This document shows, piece after piece, positions 40,964-52,971 of a stretch of DNA of 64,000 nt. The stretch is from NCBI RefSeq assembly GCF_030272615.1, contig NC_081415.1, positions 263,800,925 through 263,864,924 on the forward strand. Direction: 5' to 3'. A model generated the notes under the pieces. It did no database searches and was not told the origin of the DNA. It worked only from the letters and a program-made list of their open reading frames with translations. Position 1 is the stretch's first letter. Each line of letters begins with the position of its first letter. The position numbers and the translations under genes were made by a program. This DNA is from Cryptomeria japonica (Eukaryota; Streptophyta; Pinopsida; Cupressales; Cupressaceae).

Positions 40964-43900
40964 TAGGAAGCAACCTTTCATGGATAAACAAATATACATA
41001 TGAAAGAAAACAATCTTTTGCTTCTATATTTCAAGCAATTTAAAGACAAGAATTAAAATATTAAGAAGGTGTAACACATGTATGTATCTTTACATATAAA
41101 TTGAATAAAATGAGTACACATTCTTTTATTCAATTATCAAAACATTTTAAAAGCGTAATCATTAACTTGCATTCCCTTTCTTATGGTCTAGAATTTCCAT
41201 GTTTATATCATCTAAGCTCTATATCTTTCCATGTGTTTTTGTTTGCCTACCTCTTTTCTCAAATAACATATTTAGTTTAATACTAATATGTGACTTTCCA
41301 TGATTTAAAAACTCAATTAACTGATTTCACTAATTTTCCATAACAATCTAACATGATGAAAATTCATAAAGCGCCTATCTATATGGCTTTTCAAATGAGA
41401 CACCTAATAACCTTCTTTACTTTTCATGCAAGGATCTAATTTGAAAGTGTAAGTCTTTTCTTTATGATATCAAAATAAACTTCACTATTTAATAAGTCAT
41501 TATCCTAGTATTTCATCTTCTTCATGGTTCAATTTCAAAGTTTCTCTCTCTATCCTCTTACTCTATTTCTAGAGGATTGGGTGATCTAATTTCTGAGAGT
41601 TTCATTAAGTTTATCAACAAACTTTGAGAAAATATTTCACTATTGTATCTATATTTACATGAACGTAATTTTAAACAATTAAAAATGATTCATATAGCGA
41701 CTCTAACTCTTTCATTAGAATATTGCATAAATCTAAAACTAGATCATTCTTTGAAGAATATTTAAAGCAAGCTACAAAGCACTTCCTCCCATTCTTTAGC
41801 ATCTTCCATGCATGTTCATAGTTATTTTATCAAATGTACATCATAATTCATTTCTCTATATGACTATTCAAAAGAGAGTTCAAGCAATTTTGTTCTAATC
41901 ATGGCTTGTCTTAATCAAATCCCTTTCTACTAACCATTGCACTATTTTACGACTTTATCACTATCCTTTCTAAATGCATATTGACCAAAAATAGAAGTAG
42001 ATCCTACCTCCTTATTCTTTGTTACTGGCTTGAGGTGAAGGTCTTGCTTTCCTCCTCAAATCTTACTACTCTTCTCTTGGATGATGATTCACAATACTCT
42101 ATCGATTCTTTCGCTATTCCTCTCCTCTATTTCCTCTCTATTCTTCTTTCTATCTCTTTTCTATAATCCCCTCTCTAATCTCTCTTGTCAATCTTCTATT
42201 TTCTACCTTTCTGATCTTCTTCCTATCTTTCTCTCTATTCTCTCAATCCTTTGCTACTACTTATACTATTTTCCCTCTACACTAGCTGCTACATCTTTGG
42301 CTTAGACCTAGCCATGACTTCGACACCTTAGCTAAACACTAAAGGTTCCCTTAGTCTAGAACTCTACTTGCTGCATATTTGGCAATAAAACTAGCTTCTA
42401 CGGTTGACAGGTCTCTCACTCCTCTCCTCCACATCTATTCTTTTCCTAGACTTAGCATGGGTTCGGTCTAACTCACCGATCTTCCTACCTCTTCAACAAC
42501 CTCCCTTGTCGACACGTCTATGGTTTCTAGGACTTTGATTGTTGTTCTCTATAGTCATGGAGAACTAAGTTGCTTACCTCCTTCCATGGTTTGTGGAAGA
42601 GTTCGCCGACTTCACAGCTAACACCGTGGGAAGGAGGAGTTAACTGCAGTCTTTACCACGTGGAGGACTATGTGCCAAGTCGACTACTGCCACCATGAGA
42701 TAGGGAATTTAACTGTAGGTTTGATATTCCAAGGGCACTACGTACCAAATCGCCCCCTCCCCCCCCAAAGGTCGCGTGCCACTATGTGGAAGGAGTTGAC
42801 TACCGTTAGGATAACTTGACTATCAACTTCTAGTAGTCGATAACCAACCCCCCACCTTTGCATAAACAATAATATTCATCGCATAAATCATGTTAATACA
42901 AACAGTTTTATATTTAATAATATATACATTGCATTTAATTATTAAATGTTTAAACAGAAAACCTAATTAAAACATTTAAGATATTTAATAAATTAATTAT
43001 ATATATATATATATAAATAACATCTAATTTCTATTTGTAAAAAGGTTTAAAATAAATATGATAATATATATTCATGCGCACTTATAAACTATCATTTCAA
43101 ATTGACAAGATTATTGTACCACATAAATTATAAAACAATTATCGAAATTTCATGCATACAAACTCCATATAATTGTAAACACATCAATCATAAACAAAAA
43201 TTATATTTGCATTCTCTTATGCTAGAACACTAAATCATCTTTAATAAGAACGTTAAGTCGATATATTTCTTAACTCTAAATATCCAACTAATTTTCACTT
43301 TTATAGATGAAATCAATATAACGAATACCAATTACTCAAATCATTTTATTCAAAATAATGCATCGACGAAGTCACAAATGCACAAGCAAACTTTTCTACT
43401 ATGGTGTGTGAGATTCCTCTAGTCTACTGAAGTCATAAGTTAAAACAACTCTACCTGAGTCCTATTCTCACCTTCATTTTCGTTCACCTGTCCCTACATC
43501 ACTTGCACTCAATAGTTCATCGGTAATGACAATCCCCAATAAAGATAATACTAGCCATCTAATTGCATATTGCATGAATAAAGTACATAAATCATCTTAT
43601 TATTTGCATACAAATTGCATTATCATCGAAATAGACATTCATATTCATTTCAATTTCTATTCAAAATAAAAAGCCTTCATTATTTTCTTAATAACATATT
43701 ATTGAAAGTACGGTTCGTGACAAAAAAAATTAAAGACTTATAAATGATATGCATAACTTATAAAATTTGATCTTACTATCTCTTCATCTCAACTTGAAAC
43801 TTCCTTTTGCACAATTTACAAGATTGTTTCAAATTGATCCAGACTTTTAAACCTTCACACTTACCCCAATTGCTTAAAAGAATATCTCAAGGTTTTCTAG

Positions 43901-44399
43901 TTATCTACCTCCAACAAAACACTTACATTTTTTCCAAATTCATAAAAGAATATAGATACGTGGTTTTGACACAAGTTCATCTTGCAAAACACTTGAATTT
44001 TTTTAACATATGATCTCTTCCCAACTTCTTATTTTATCAAAATTTAATACCAATACTTTAATTAATAAAAAACAAGAGTTCAATCGCTGCATGTACCTTA
44101 ATTGCTCAATTATTGGGAGAATTCAGAGGAAAATCGAGTTTGATAGGAACAGTAAGGGCATGTTCCCATGTGGTTGCTTAGCTTACTTTGGCTAGCAAAT
44201 GCTACTCAATATTTATTAGGAATTATTTGTGGAGTAGCTAGCCCCATGAATATTTATCTTTTCTACTTATTTTTAACTCAAGCATCTTAACTTTGTATTA
44301 ATAGTATTAATAATAATTTGTGGACTCAAAATTTGAAAAAAAAATATAAATAAATTGCTTAAAAAAAAGAAAAATAAATTTTGGAGCGACGCAACATTT
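40964..44399. other. AT-rich DNA, no gene seen
   Basis: No domain-bearing frame. 42200-42860 is less AT-rich, with CT-rich stretches and a C8 run near 42760, and resembles the interior of a long LTR more than a gene. An (AT)n run lies near 43000. Long AT-rich stretches fill the rest. Confidence 0.4.
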
Positions 44400-44530
44400 T
44401 TGTTAATATACTGTTGTTGCTTATTTCTAGCCCCCCTTTACTTCCATAGCTTATTTCTAATTTGTTAATATGTAGTTTCTTATTTGTAGTCCCCCTTTTC
44501 TTCCATAGCTTATTTCTAATTCCTAAACAA
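44400..44530. repeat. Tandem duplication of about 64 bp
   Basis: Two adjacent copies share CTTCCATAGCTTATTTCTAA and a preceding CCCCCTTT tract, separated by TTGTTAATATGTAGT. Confidence 0.75.
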
Positions 44531-45135
44531 TAACCGCTCCACCAAAATAGAGAAATATTTTATTTTTCACAATTTTAAAATTGTATGGAACACTTATTTG
44601 CTTAAATTTAAGTAGAAAAAAGAATTAAGGAGCTGTATGTAAACATGGGGTAACTATACGAAAATAGTAGAGAGAATTAGGGATTTGATATTACATATGT
44701 TTTAATGAAAAAAATACTTGGAACTCTAAACATAGAAAAAGATGTTTGACATTTCACAAAATTGTTGAGGAATTACACAAACAAGAAGAGGTAGAAGACT
44801 CATGGGGGCTTCACTTAGTGAACCTGGGTTATATCATGTGTGTTCATGGCATACTAAAGAATCCCCCTATTAAAAAAAAATATTGCCCTAAACTCGTTTT
44901 TTGTCACCCCTCCCAATACATAGCCCGAATTAAAACCCCCTTTATTTTCACCAAATATAATATTTTTCTTAGCTCAAATTAAAAAAACCTTCTATTTTCA
45001 CCAAATAGATAATATATTGTTTTCGACTTCTGGATATTAAACCCCCCAATATGAACACATTGTCTTGTTAATGAAGCTAGTGCTATTGATATTTAAGGAC
45101 AAACATACTCAGAAGAGTCACGTTGGAAGAAGAAA
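44531..45135. other. AT-rich spacer, no gene seen
   Basis: The phrase TATTTTCACCAAATA occurs twice (about 44943 and 44993) with related surroundings. No gene is seen; a 78-codon frame at 44746 has no recognisable features. Confidence 0.35.
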
Positions 45136-47918
45136 GAATATGTGAGGCCCTACCCCGACGCAGTTTGACATTTTCAGTTATTTGCATATTGAGACTATTA
45201 TAGATGCTTTATTTTATGCTTTATGGATTTAGAACTTATATGATTCCATGATTTGGATCACATTGACATATGTTGATGCTTTATTTTATGCATGATGATT
45301 ATAGAACTATATATGTTGCTAGAATAGAATTATTTTGAAATGGTGAATGTCATTATTGGAATTTCAGGACTTCATTTTTTATGATAGGAAAATGATGCTT
45401 ATTTTATGAATGGTTCAATTTTGAGAATTATGTTAATTGCTTATGTGGAATCGAATTTGAATGAATGAGATATTGAATTATTGTTGCCAAATGTATGAGT
45501 GTTTGATGTGCAATGAAATCCATGTATTTAATTATGTATAATTGTGATTATTTGGAATTACTAATGTGTTAATTGAGATGCATAGGAAAATTATCCATGT
45601 GACCATGGAATTTATATGGAGAACCAAACCTAGACCAATGTACGTTTGTTAAGCCAGGGGTTGTCTATTTGGAGAGACAACACCCTGTTTGTAATGTATT
45701 TTATTTGTGAAGTGTATGATGCTTGGGTGTTAAAATTAATTTTTATGTATATGTGTAATCCTACAAGAGACAAATTTCATGTGTGATTTTTATATTGTAT
45801 TTTATTGTGTCACTTGACACATGTGTGGATTAGTGTCATTGTTTTTGACTTGTCTCTTGGAGGGAGTTTTGTTTCTACCAAAGCCATTCAAACACATGAG
45901 TGTGGTCCCAAATTTGCCTTGGGTAGGGAGTCTTGGGAGTGGTCAACTCAGGTTTGACCCGTAGGTAAACTTCAGTTGGGTTTCTAAGGGGTTAAAAGGA
46001 CTCCTAGGGTCAGTTTTAGGGCTTTTCCAAAGGTCCAAAGGGTATACCTATGGGTTAGGGGTATTTTGAAACATGTGACTACTCCCATGTGACTGTTTAG
46101 TCACCTCAAAAAGTGGTTTTTCCAAGATGAGCGAAAATTCAACTTAGAAAGTTCCTCCTAGGATAGACAACCTTCCCTTTTGATGTCAAACTCTCTTCCC
46201 CATCTTCTCTCACCTTTTCCCTTTCCAGTTTTAGTAATGTGTAAGAGTTTGGGAAGAGCAACCAATGGGAACTCTCACCTCACCCAAGGGGTTGGGAAGT
46301 GTGTGAGGAGCCTTCTTAGGCAAGGATTAGGGACTTAGTGAGTAATCTCCCACTCTCCATTGTTGGAGATTATGCACTTGTTTGAAAAATTAGTTGTAGA
46401 ATAGAATTCTTGGGGAAGATTGGTGAAAAGTTTGTGTGGATTTGGGCAGCTCATCCCCAACTAAATCTAACATACCTATTGGTAGAATAAGGTTGGTTTT
46501 GTTTCCTCTTATTTGTGTTGTTTATGTTGTTTTGTTGAAGGAAAGAAATGCTTGTTGAAAGAGATGTGTTTATGTAAATTGTTGTAAAAAAAATAAAAAA
46601 TGTAAGTTTTCATTTCTATGTTTTGTTTATGTGTTCTTGTTTTGGGACTGTCCAAGATCTCCTACTCTTGGGGGAGTAGGATGGTCTTGGGGTGGAAGAA
46701 GTATGACAGCCTTGGGTGAGAGGCTCTCCTTAAAGAGAGTGATCTCAAGGGTGTCCTTTGTGACCCTTGCTGCATAGCCTTGTGTATGGATTTGGGGGTC
46801 ATAAGGGGAGAAAATATGGCCTTGAGCCTTTTGGGGGGGATAAGGTATGGAGATGTATCTTTGTTGTATTTTGTATTGCCATGAGGTGGCTTGAGTTGTA
46901 ATTTTTGGCTTGCAATCTCTCCAATGGTACTTGGTCCACTTCCACCCGTGGAAAGATCATCACAAGATGTGGTGAAAGTGTAGCTTGGGATGGGAAGATG
47001 CATGTTGAGTGTTTGCCCTATTTGTTGTGTTGTTTGCTTGTTTGTAACCCGTCTAGTGCTTGGTTCTCCAAGCTCGGGGGTGGCTTCTAGTAAGCCTAGG
47101 CTAGGAGGTGAGCTCTCCATGGTCAAGTTGTGCTTTATTGCAGGTTTCTTGGGATGGGAAAGGAAGGAATAAAGAATGTTGTTGCTATTTAATGTTGCAT
47201 AAAAGTTTAAATGACAAATGTATTTTATATTGAAGTTTGTAAAGAAAAAAAAAAAGAGCCATTGTTGTATTTATTTACCAAAAGAAAAGAAATGTATTCC
47301 TATTACCATGGAAAGGAAAATATTGTTGTTTTATTTCCAAAAGCATTTGCATTCATATATACTTTGTATTTAAATTTGCTAAAGAAATATATATTTTTCC
47401 CCTACTTGGTTAGTTTTGCAAAAGGAAGAGGAAATGAACTAGTTTGTATTTAAATCTAAAAAAAAAAAAATGATGTTGTTGCATTTATGTTTATTTGGCA
47501 AATGAAAATTTATTTCTGTTTCTTCATGTTCATTTAGCTATATTAATGTTGCTGCAAATAAAAGGAAACTGTCATTATTTTTCCATTTAATGCAGAAAAC
47601 AAATCGTAAGATAGTAGCTTATTGAATCAAAAGGAAAGATTAGCATTTAGTTCTTAGATTTAATTTGATTACAAAAAGAATGGTTATATTTTAAGTTGCT
47701 AAGAATTGTAAATATTAGTTGCAGATTGTTAGATCTTAAACAAAAAAAAATAGAATATTCAACATATGTTACTTCAACTGTATTTAGAAAATAAAAGAAT
47801 ATATTTTCCTCATTATCCAATCTGCAATAAGTATTAGAAAATTCTTTGCATGCATTTAAAAGATGCACAAGAATAATAACCTCCCAAGCTGGCCCAAATG
47901 AGTTATAAATGGTAATAC

Positions 47919-47920
<2 letters not shown>
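45136..47920. other. Possible long-LTR-type sequence
   Basis: TGTGAGGCCCTACCCCGACG at 45136 resembles the ends of the candidate long LTR at 58469-62858 (TGTAGTACCCCTACCC on its minus strand), suggesting the start of a related LTR. I could not find its other end. A 154-codon minus-strand frame (46662-47126) has no recognised domain, and its Ser/Thr/Pro composition looks incidental. Confidence 0.25.
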
Positions 47921-47924
<4 letters not shown>

Positions 47925-47960
<36 letters not shown>

Positions 47961-48193
47961 CATTATTTTGAAAATCTGTTTATAAAAAAAAAATACTGAT
48001 GTATTTGCAGTTTAAATAATACAAAAAAAAAAGAGAAAATTAATCATCTTGTTAAATAAGTCATTCAAATATATATGTATGTATGTATGTATATCAGTTA
48101 TTCTTTATATGTGAAAATCTACCCATCTCAAAATAAAACTATATATACTTCTTACCTTTATATTATATATATTTATATATATATATATATATG

Positions 48194-48224
<31 letters not shown>

Positions 48225-48235
48225 TATAAATATAA
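47925..48235. repeat. (AT)n and TATG microsatellites
   Basis: (AT)n at about 47925-47957, (TATG)n near 48076-48091, and (AT)n around 48165-48230 broken by an A run. Confidence 0.85.
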
Positions 48236-48345
48236 AAATAGAGAAATAAAATTAAAAAAAAACAAAGTATTTCGCATGTTAATCTACCAGAAAAGAGAGG
48301 TTTTTTTTTTAAAAAAATTTTGGATTGCATGTTTGGGGGACTGTA

Positions 48346-48545
48346 GCCTTGGGCGGCAGCACCCATAGTTTGCGAGAGCCCACAGCTGTGGGCGGCGCCA
48401 TCCACAGGCTGTGGAACCCGCAGCTGTGGGCGGCGACGTCCACAGACTGCGAGAACCGCAAACTGTGGGCGGCGCTGTCCGCAGCCTGTGGGTGCCGCAG
48501 ACGGTGGGCGGTGCTGTCCGCAGCCCGTGGTACCCCCGCACCGTC
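48346..48545. repeat. 39-bp GC-rich minisatellite, five units
   Basis: Units begin GGGCGGCAGCACCC, GGGCGGCGCCATCC, GGGCGGCGACGTCC, GGGCGGCGCTGTCC and GGGCGGTGCTGTCC, each 38-39 bp, CpG-rich in an AT-rich setting. Because 39 is a multiple of three, a minus-strand frame (48163-48705) stays open and reads 13-residue repeats around CGxRRPQ; I regard it as a by-product. Confidence 0.8.
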
Positions 48546-48784
48546 TCCTCCCATGCCCGCTAACAATAAAAAAACCCCTCCCCCGCTCGGCTCTCTTCTT
48601 TCCTCCGCCATGAAACAGTTCGATTGGCCCTGCGTGCCGCCGGGAACCAAAAAAATGGGCGCCGCTCCCTCCTTCGGCCACGTCCACACCTGCACACACA
48701 CACACAAAAATAAAATAAAATAAAAGAAGTTACACACACACACACAACACTCAAAAACAAAAGATAATAGAAGTTAACATATTT

Positions 48785-48811
48785 GCCCTAACCCTAGTTT
48801 CGGGTTAGGGC
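48785..48811. repeat. Perfect inverted repeat with telomere-like arms
   Basis: GCCCTAACCC (48785-48794) and GGGTTAGGGC (48802-48811) are exact reverse complements around a 7-base loop. The arm resembles, but is not, the plant telomere repeat TTTAGGG, so telomeric origin is not claimed. Confidence 0.85.
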
Positions 48812-48984
48812 AAGCACACTTAGATTTTAACATAAGAGATGAATGTGTGTGGGAATGGTTTAAAAAGGAGTTAATAGTTAAAATAAAATAAAACCCCCCT
48901 CTTTTCTCCTTGGAATATCTTCATAAGCATATGTATAAATTTTATAGGTAATTATATATATATATATATATAAGTGGTTTAATT

Positions 48985-49610
48985 TCTTTATTTATTTGGG
49001 ATCAAATAGTTATTCAGTTGCTCATCCAACATCTTTGATGCTTCATAACTTTTCTCCAACGATTCTTTGGATTTCTTCTCAGTTTCAAGTTCACCAGTCA
49101 ACCTTGATACTTCAAGTTTCAATGATTGATTTTCATCATTCTTCAGAATTGCTTCATGATATGCATAACCTAGTTGATCTATCATATTTTGTTGAATACC
49201 AGTTAACCTTATGATTTCATCATCCTTATCAGATACTAGAGCTTCAAGTTGTTGTTTCTCTCTTTGAAGATCTCTTGCTTTATCCTCAGCTATCCTTAAT
49301 GCATCTAGATTTTCAGTCATGTGTACTGAAATGTTCATTTTCTCTTTTCATTGCTTTTAGTTGATCAGCCAATGCTTTGTTCTTTTCTTTCAACATTCCA
49401 ATCATTTCTTCAGTCTCTTCAGATATACTGTTCTCAGATGATGTCTCGATTTGTCCCACTAGCTCTTGAGAATCCTGCAAGTCATCAGATAATCTTCTCC
49501 TTACTTTCAGAGATTTTTGCATTTGCCTCTGCATGTCTGCAATCACTTGATTTACATTATCCAGCTCTTCTTGAAGATGCACAATCCTCCGAGATTGTTT
49601 GTAGCCTTCC
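48985..49610 (-). pseudogene. Copia gag with coiled coil, truncated and frameshifted (minus strand)
   Basis: On the - strand ATG near 49610 starts MEGYKQSRRIVHLQEELDNV, then a long coiled coil (LKEKNKALADQLKAMKREN). A frameshift near 49313-49338 moves the frame to NLDALRIAEDKARDLQREKQ and SLKLEVSRLTGELETEKKSK. It stops at 48988 beside an (AT)n tract, before any zinc knuckle, so the element is cut at its 3' side. The architecture matches 39168-40100. Confidence 0.8.
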
Positions 49611-49660
49611 ATTGCTAAGATATTTCTCTTTAGGTAGTTAAACCCTTTTCCAAGATTCAA

Positions 49661-49672
49661 GCTCTGATACCA
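49661..49672 (-). promoter_or_regulatory. Primer-binding site of the minus-strand copia element
   Basis: Reads TGGTATCAGAGC on the - strand, between gag and the LTR. Confidence 0.93.
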
Positions 49673-49674
49673 AT

Positions 49675-50907
49675 TGTTAGGCCCAATATGGAAAGCTAAT
49701 GCACTGAGAGGGGAGGGGTGAATCAGTACTCCAAAACTTTTCTCTAATAATATCCTTACTATTATGCATAGATAGAATAGTGCAGTAACATAAAATAAAA
49801 CTAAAATCAACAGATAACAATCATACATGATTCACTCCATAACACATATATTTTGGTCACGCAGAAACTCTTGGTTAGAGAGAAAAACTACGGTGGGGAT
49901 GGCACCCACAACTTCACTACTGCAATAATAAAGAATGCTCGGTTAGAGCTACATTTAGCTATTTCTGATAGCTTACCCTGTTAGGAGTATCAAGATTAGT
50001 TAGATCTACCTTACTAAAGGATTTTTACAACACTATATAAGTGTAGCACCTGGTTAAAGGATTTACAATTTATAGACTTGGTTAGAGTCTTTTACCTGGT
50101 TAAAGGATTTACAATTTATAGACTTGGTTAGAGTCTTTTACCCTGTTAAAGGTTTCTCTTACAACTTCAAAATATTACAATAAAATCATTACAAATATCT
50201 GCAACTTTACATCTGAAATGCTAAAGCAGATTCAATGTGCTCTGAATAAGATTACCTAGCTTGTAGCATACCTCGGTAACCCATAATGAAACTTGGTAAA
50301 CCCTTCTATTTACTCTGTTCTTTGACTATTCACTGATAACCTTCTCAGTGACCTCTCTGTGTCTCTGTAATAGTCTTCCTTCATGTATAAACACTGTTAT
50401 CTCACATCTCTTGTTGCATATCTTATTTCTAACCCTAGAATCATGCTGTATAAATAGATCTCTTACAGCGGTGATCTGATTCATTGCTTCGATCTTATAC
50501 AAAGATTCTTCGAATGAATAACTAAACAAAATATCTCATAGGTTAGATTGACCTTGTAATCATACACAATCTCCTAATGCAATTTCCAATGCAAAAATGG
50601 TTAGATGTGCCTCGATGTTGTAACACATTTTCATGTGCATGTCTAGGTTCATTGTATCTAGTAAAACATTTCACTCGGTGAATATCAACTCGGTCAGTTA
50701 ACTTTACCACTTGATAGCCATGAAACTTTACTCGGTAAACAGCTCGGTGAATACTGTGTTCTGTGATAGCTTTCTTCTGTAACTGACTAGACTGTTCATA
50801 CCGACTTCTCTGTGTGTACCGACTGCATGATTTGGTAATACTAACCGACTAGAATATATAGTATGACTTTGGATATGAAACTAATGGCAATTTGATAAGT
50901 AGTAACA
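49675..50907 (-). mobile_element. Copia-type 5' LTR of a truncated element (minus strand)
   Basis: On the - strand it runs TGTTACTACTTATCAAATTG to GGGCCTAACA, about 1233 bp, ending two bases before the primer site. The outer end at 50907 is inferred from the TGTTA..TAACA symmetry. No second LTR is present. Phrases such as ACTCGGTAAA and ACTCGGTGAA recur through its middle. Confidence 0.7.
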
Positions 50908-51100
50908 GGGGTTCCCACCCTTAATCTCTTTTGGGGTTTTTCTCTGCATACAAGGCGTGTGGGCTCAAACGGCCATGCCTTGTGGAGATCCATCATGAGC
51001 TTCTCCAAACCTCGACTTTCAAACAACCATTGGTTCGAAGCCCCCTATTTAGAGTAATAAGGTTTTTTATAACAGTTTTTTTGCTTCAGGTGAAGGTAAT

Positions 51101-52400
51101 GTGGATGCCAACTTGTCGGGTGGTGCTCAGGTCACAAAAATTAATGGGTGTTTGGAGAAGTCTAAAGACAGGCCACGATTGGTGATTCTTCTAGAAATGA
51201 TCATTGAGGATGTGGAATATTATTCGAAGCATTCTTTTTATTGCAAGTTTTTGGGTGTGAGGATCTCATTGCAACTTCTGGAGAATTGGGCTCAGATGAC
51301 TTGGGTGCTAGAAGGGGAAATGGATATTATATTGCCTGCAAATAATTACTTCATGGTTACATTTAATTACATGGAGGATCGCAATAGGGTCTTTGAAGGG
51401 GGCACATACTTTTATAACCAGGTTGTGTTGTTCATCAAATTAACCTTGGCATGCGGGATTTAACCCTTCAGAGAAACTCCCAAATTGGGTCCCAGTGTGG
51501 GTTCATTTACCTCGTTATCCGGTAGAATTTTGTTGAGAGGATGTGTTGTGGATGCTTGTTTCATTGCTTGGGAAGCCTATTGGATCTTCATCACAAACCC
51601 TGTGGTGAAAGGTAATGACTTTCGTTCGTATCTGTGTTGAAATTGATCTTAGTAAGCCTTTTCTGAATGCTATAGATATGTGTGCGGGCTCTTATTTTTG
51701 GGTCTAACAGCTGGATTATGAGACTCTACCATTTCATTGTCATCTATTTCATGAGTATGGTCATTTGCAGTGCAAGTGTCCTAGGTCTAAATTGGTTGTG
51801 CATTAGCCTCAATAGTTGTCCCATAACCTTGATGGGGTTGATAGAGGAAAATCTCCCATGTCTAGTGTGGATGTGGGCGCTGATGGTTTTGTCCCAGTTA
51901 AGACAAAGAATAGGAACCAAGGTCAAAAGAGGTCTTTGTAGGAAAGTCAAGATGAGGATACCTTTAATATATTTAAAGCCTTGGATGACCTTAGTCAGCA
52001 GGAGGTGAATCTGGGGATGATTCCTTTGGATCATAGTACAGTAGGGTTGATGTCTAATAGTGTGAACTTGGATCCTACCCAAGGTCTGCAGGAGGTTGGA
52101 AGTCAACATATGGAGATGGATCAGTAGGTATTGGCTCAGATGGGACCCATATCTAGTGTTGAAATGAAGATAGTTGGTGGGGATATTTCTCCTGCAACAC
52201 AAAAATTAGACTCTACTAGGGTTAAAAGTAATAATATCTCTTTACATCTAGGTCTTCTTTAGAAAGCCATCAAGAAAGGTGCAATAGAGAAGAATTCGAA
52301 GGTTGGCAGAAAGGACTTGGATAAGATTAAATTGATGGGGGAGAACTTGGTTGAGTCGGGGTTAGTAAAGACTCTGGATTCTAATTTTTCTAATCCCCTG
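51101..52400 (+). pseudogene. LINE ORF1 (DUF4283-like), broken
   Basis: MDANLSGG leads to the DUF4283-like region (ISLQLLENWAQMTWVL, YFMVTFNYMEDRNRVFEGGT, YFYNQV; 51240-51450). A frameshift near 51440 leads to PNWVPVWVHLPRYPVEF-type sequence, and a knuckle-like CHLFHEYGHLQCKC near 51735-51775 is in yet another frame. The tail (51900-52400) is degraded. Confidence 0.75.
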
Positions 52401-52403
52401 AAA

Positions 52404-52971
52404 TGATTGTGCTTTCATGGAATGTGAGTGGATTAAACAGTGGCCCTAGACAAAAATTTGTTCAGGAATCGATTAGGAGTCATTCTCATGATGTCCTTTT
52501 CTTGCAAGAAAATAAACTATATGTGGAAAGTATGTTGGGTTTGGTGCCTAAGCTATGAGGGAGAAGTGAATGTTAGTGTATTGGAGAATTTGGCTCCTCT
52601 GGAGGTGTGGCTTATCTTTGGAACCCCTTGAGGATTCGCCCTATATGTTGGGTTTCTTCCAGATCATCTTTATCCAAGGTTGCCTCTATTCTTGAGACTA
52701 GGGAATATATCTTGCTTACTAACATCTATACCCCCACTGACCTTCAGGGTAAGAAGAATTTGTGGTCTCATATTTATTTGATGTGTGGGTTTTTTCCTTT
52801 TCATCTATGGATTATGGCAGGTGATTTCAATGCCATCTTAGAGTTGAGTGAGAAGAAGGGTGGTGTTACGTGGTTGGTGCCTTCTTCCTTCTTGGGGATA
52901 GTATATCAACCTTGAATCTTGTTGACATCAGGCTCAGTAATGGTCTATTCACTTGGAACAACAGGAGACTA
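52404..52971 (+). pseudogene. LINE endonuclease domain, broken and truncated
   Basis: The start reads MIVLSWNVSGLNSGPRQKFV, followed by DVLFLQENKL with its metal-binding Glu, GVAYLWNP, IYTPTDLQGKK and MAGDFNAILELSEKKGG (about 52814-52864), all typical of APE-type endonucleases of plant L1 elements. NLVDIRLSNGLFTWNNRR ends at about 52970, where the domain is cut before its C-terminal His motif. Several frameshifts are present. Confidence 0.85.

Larger units (their letters stand above)
50908..52971 (+). mobile_element. L1-type LINE, 5' half only
   Basis: A DUF4283-bearing ORF1 (51101-about 52400) is followed by an endonuclease domain (52404-52971). The reverse transcriptase is missing: the sequence stops inside the endonuclease, where a minus-strand LTR begins. 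The 5' end lies next to the copia LTR at 50907; whether 50908 is the true LINE start is uncertain. Confidence 0.8.

Noticed and set aside
46662-47126. 154-codon minus-strand frame
   Set aside because: No domain, Ser/Thr/Pro-rich, and no promoter or homologue could be recognised. Kept only as a note in the region entry.
48163-48705. 180-codon minus-strand frame with Cys/Arg-rich repeats
   Set aside because: It is explained by the 39-bp minisatellite. The flanks are simple AT repeats and there is no recognisable domain.
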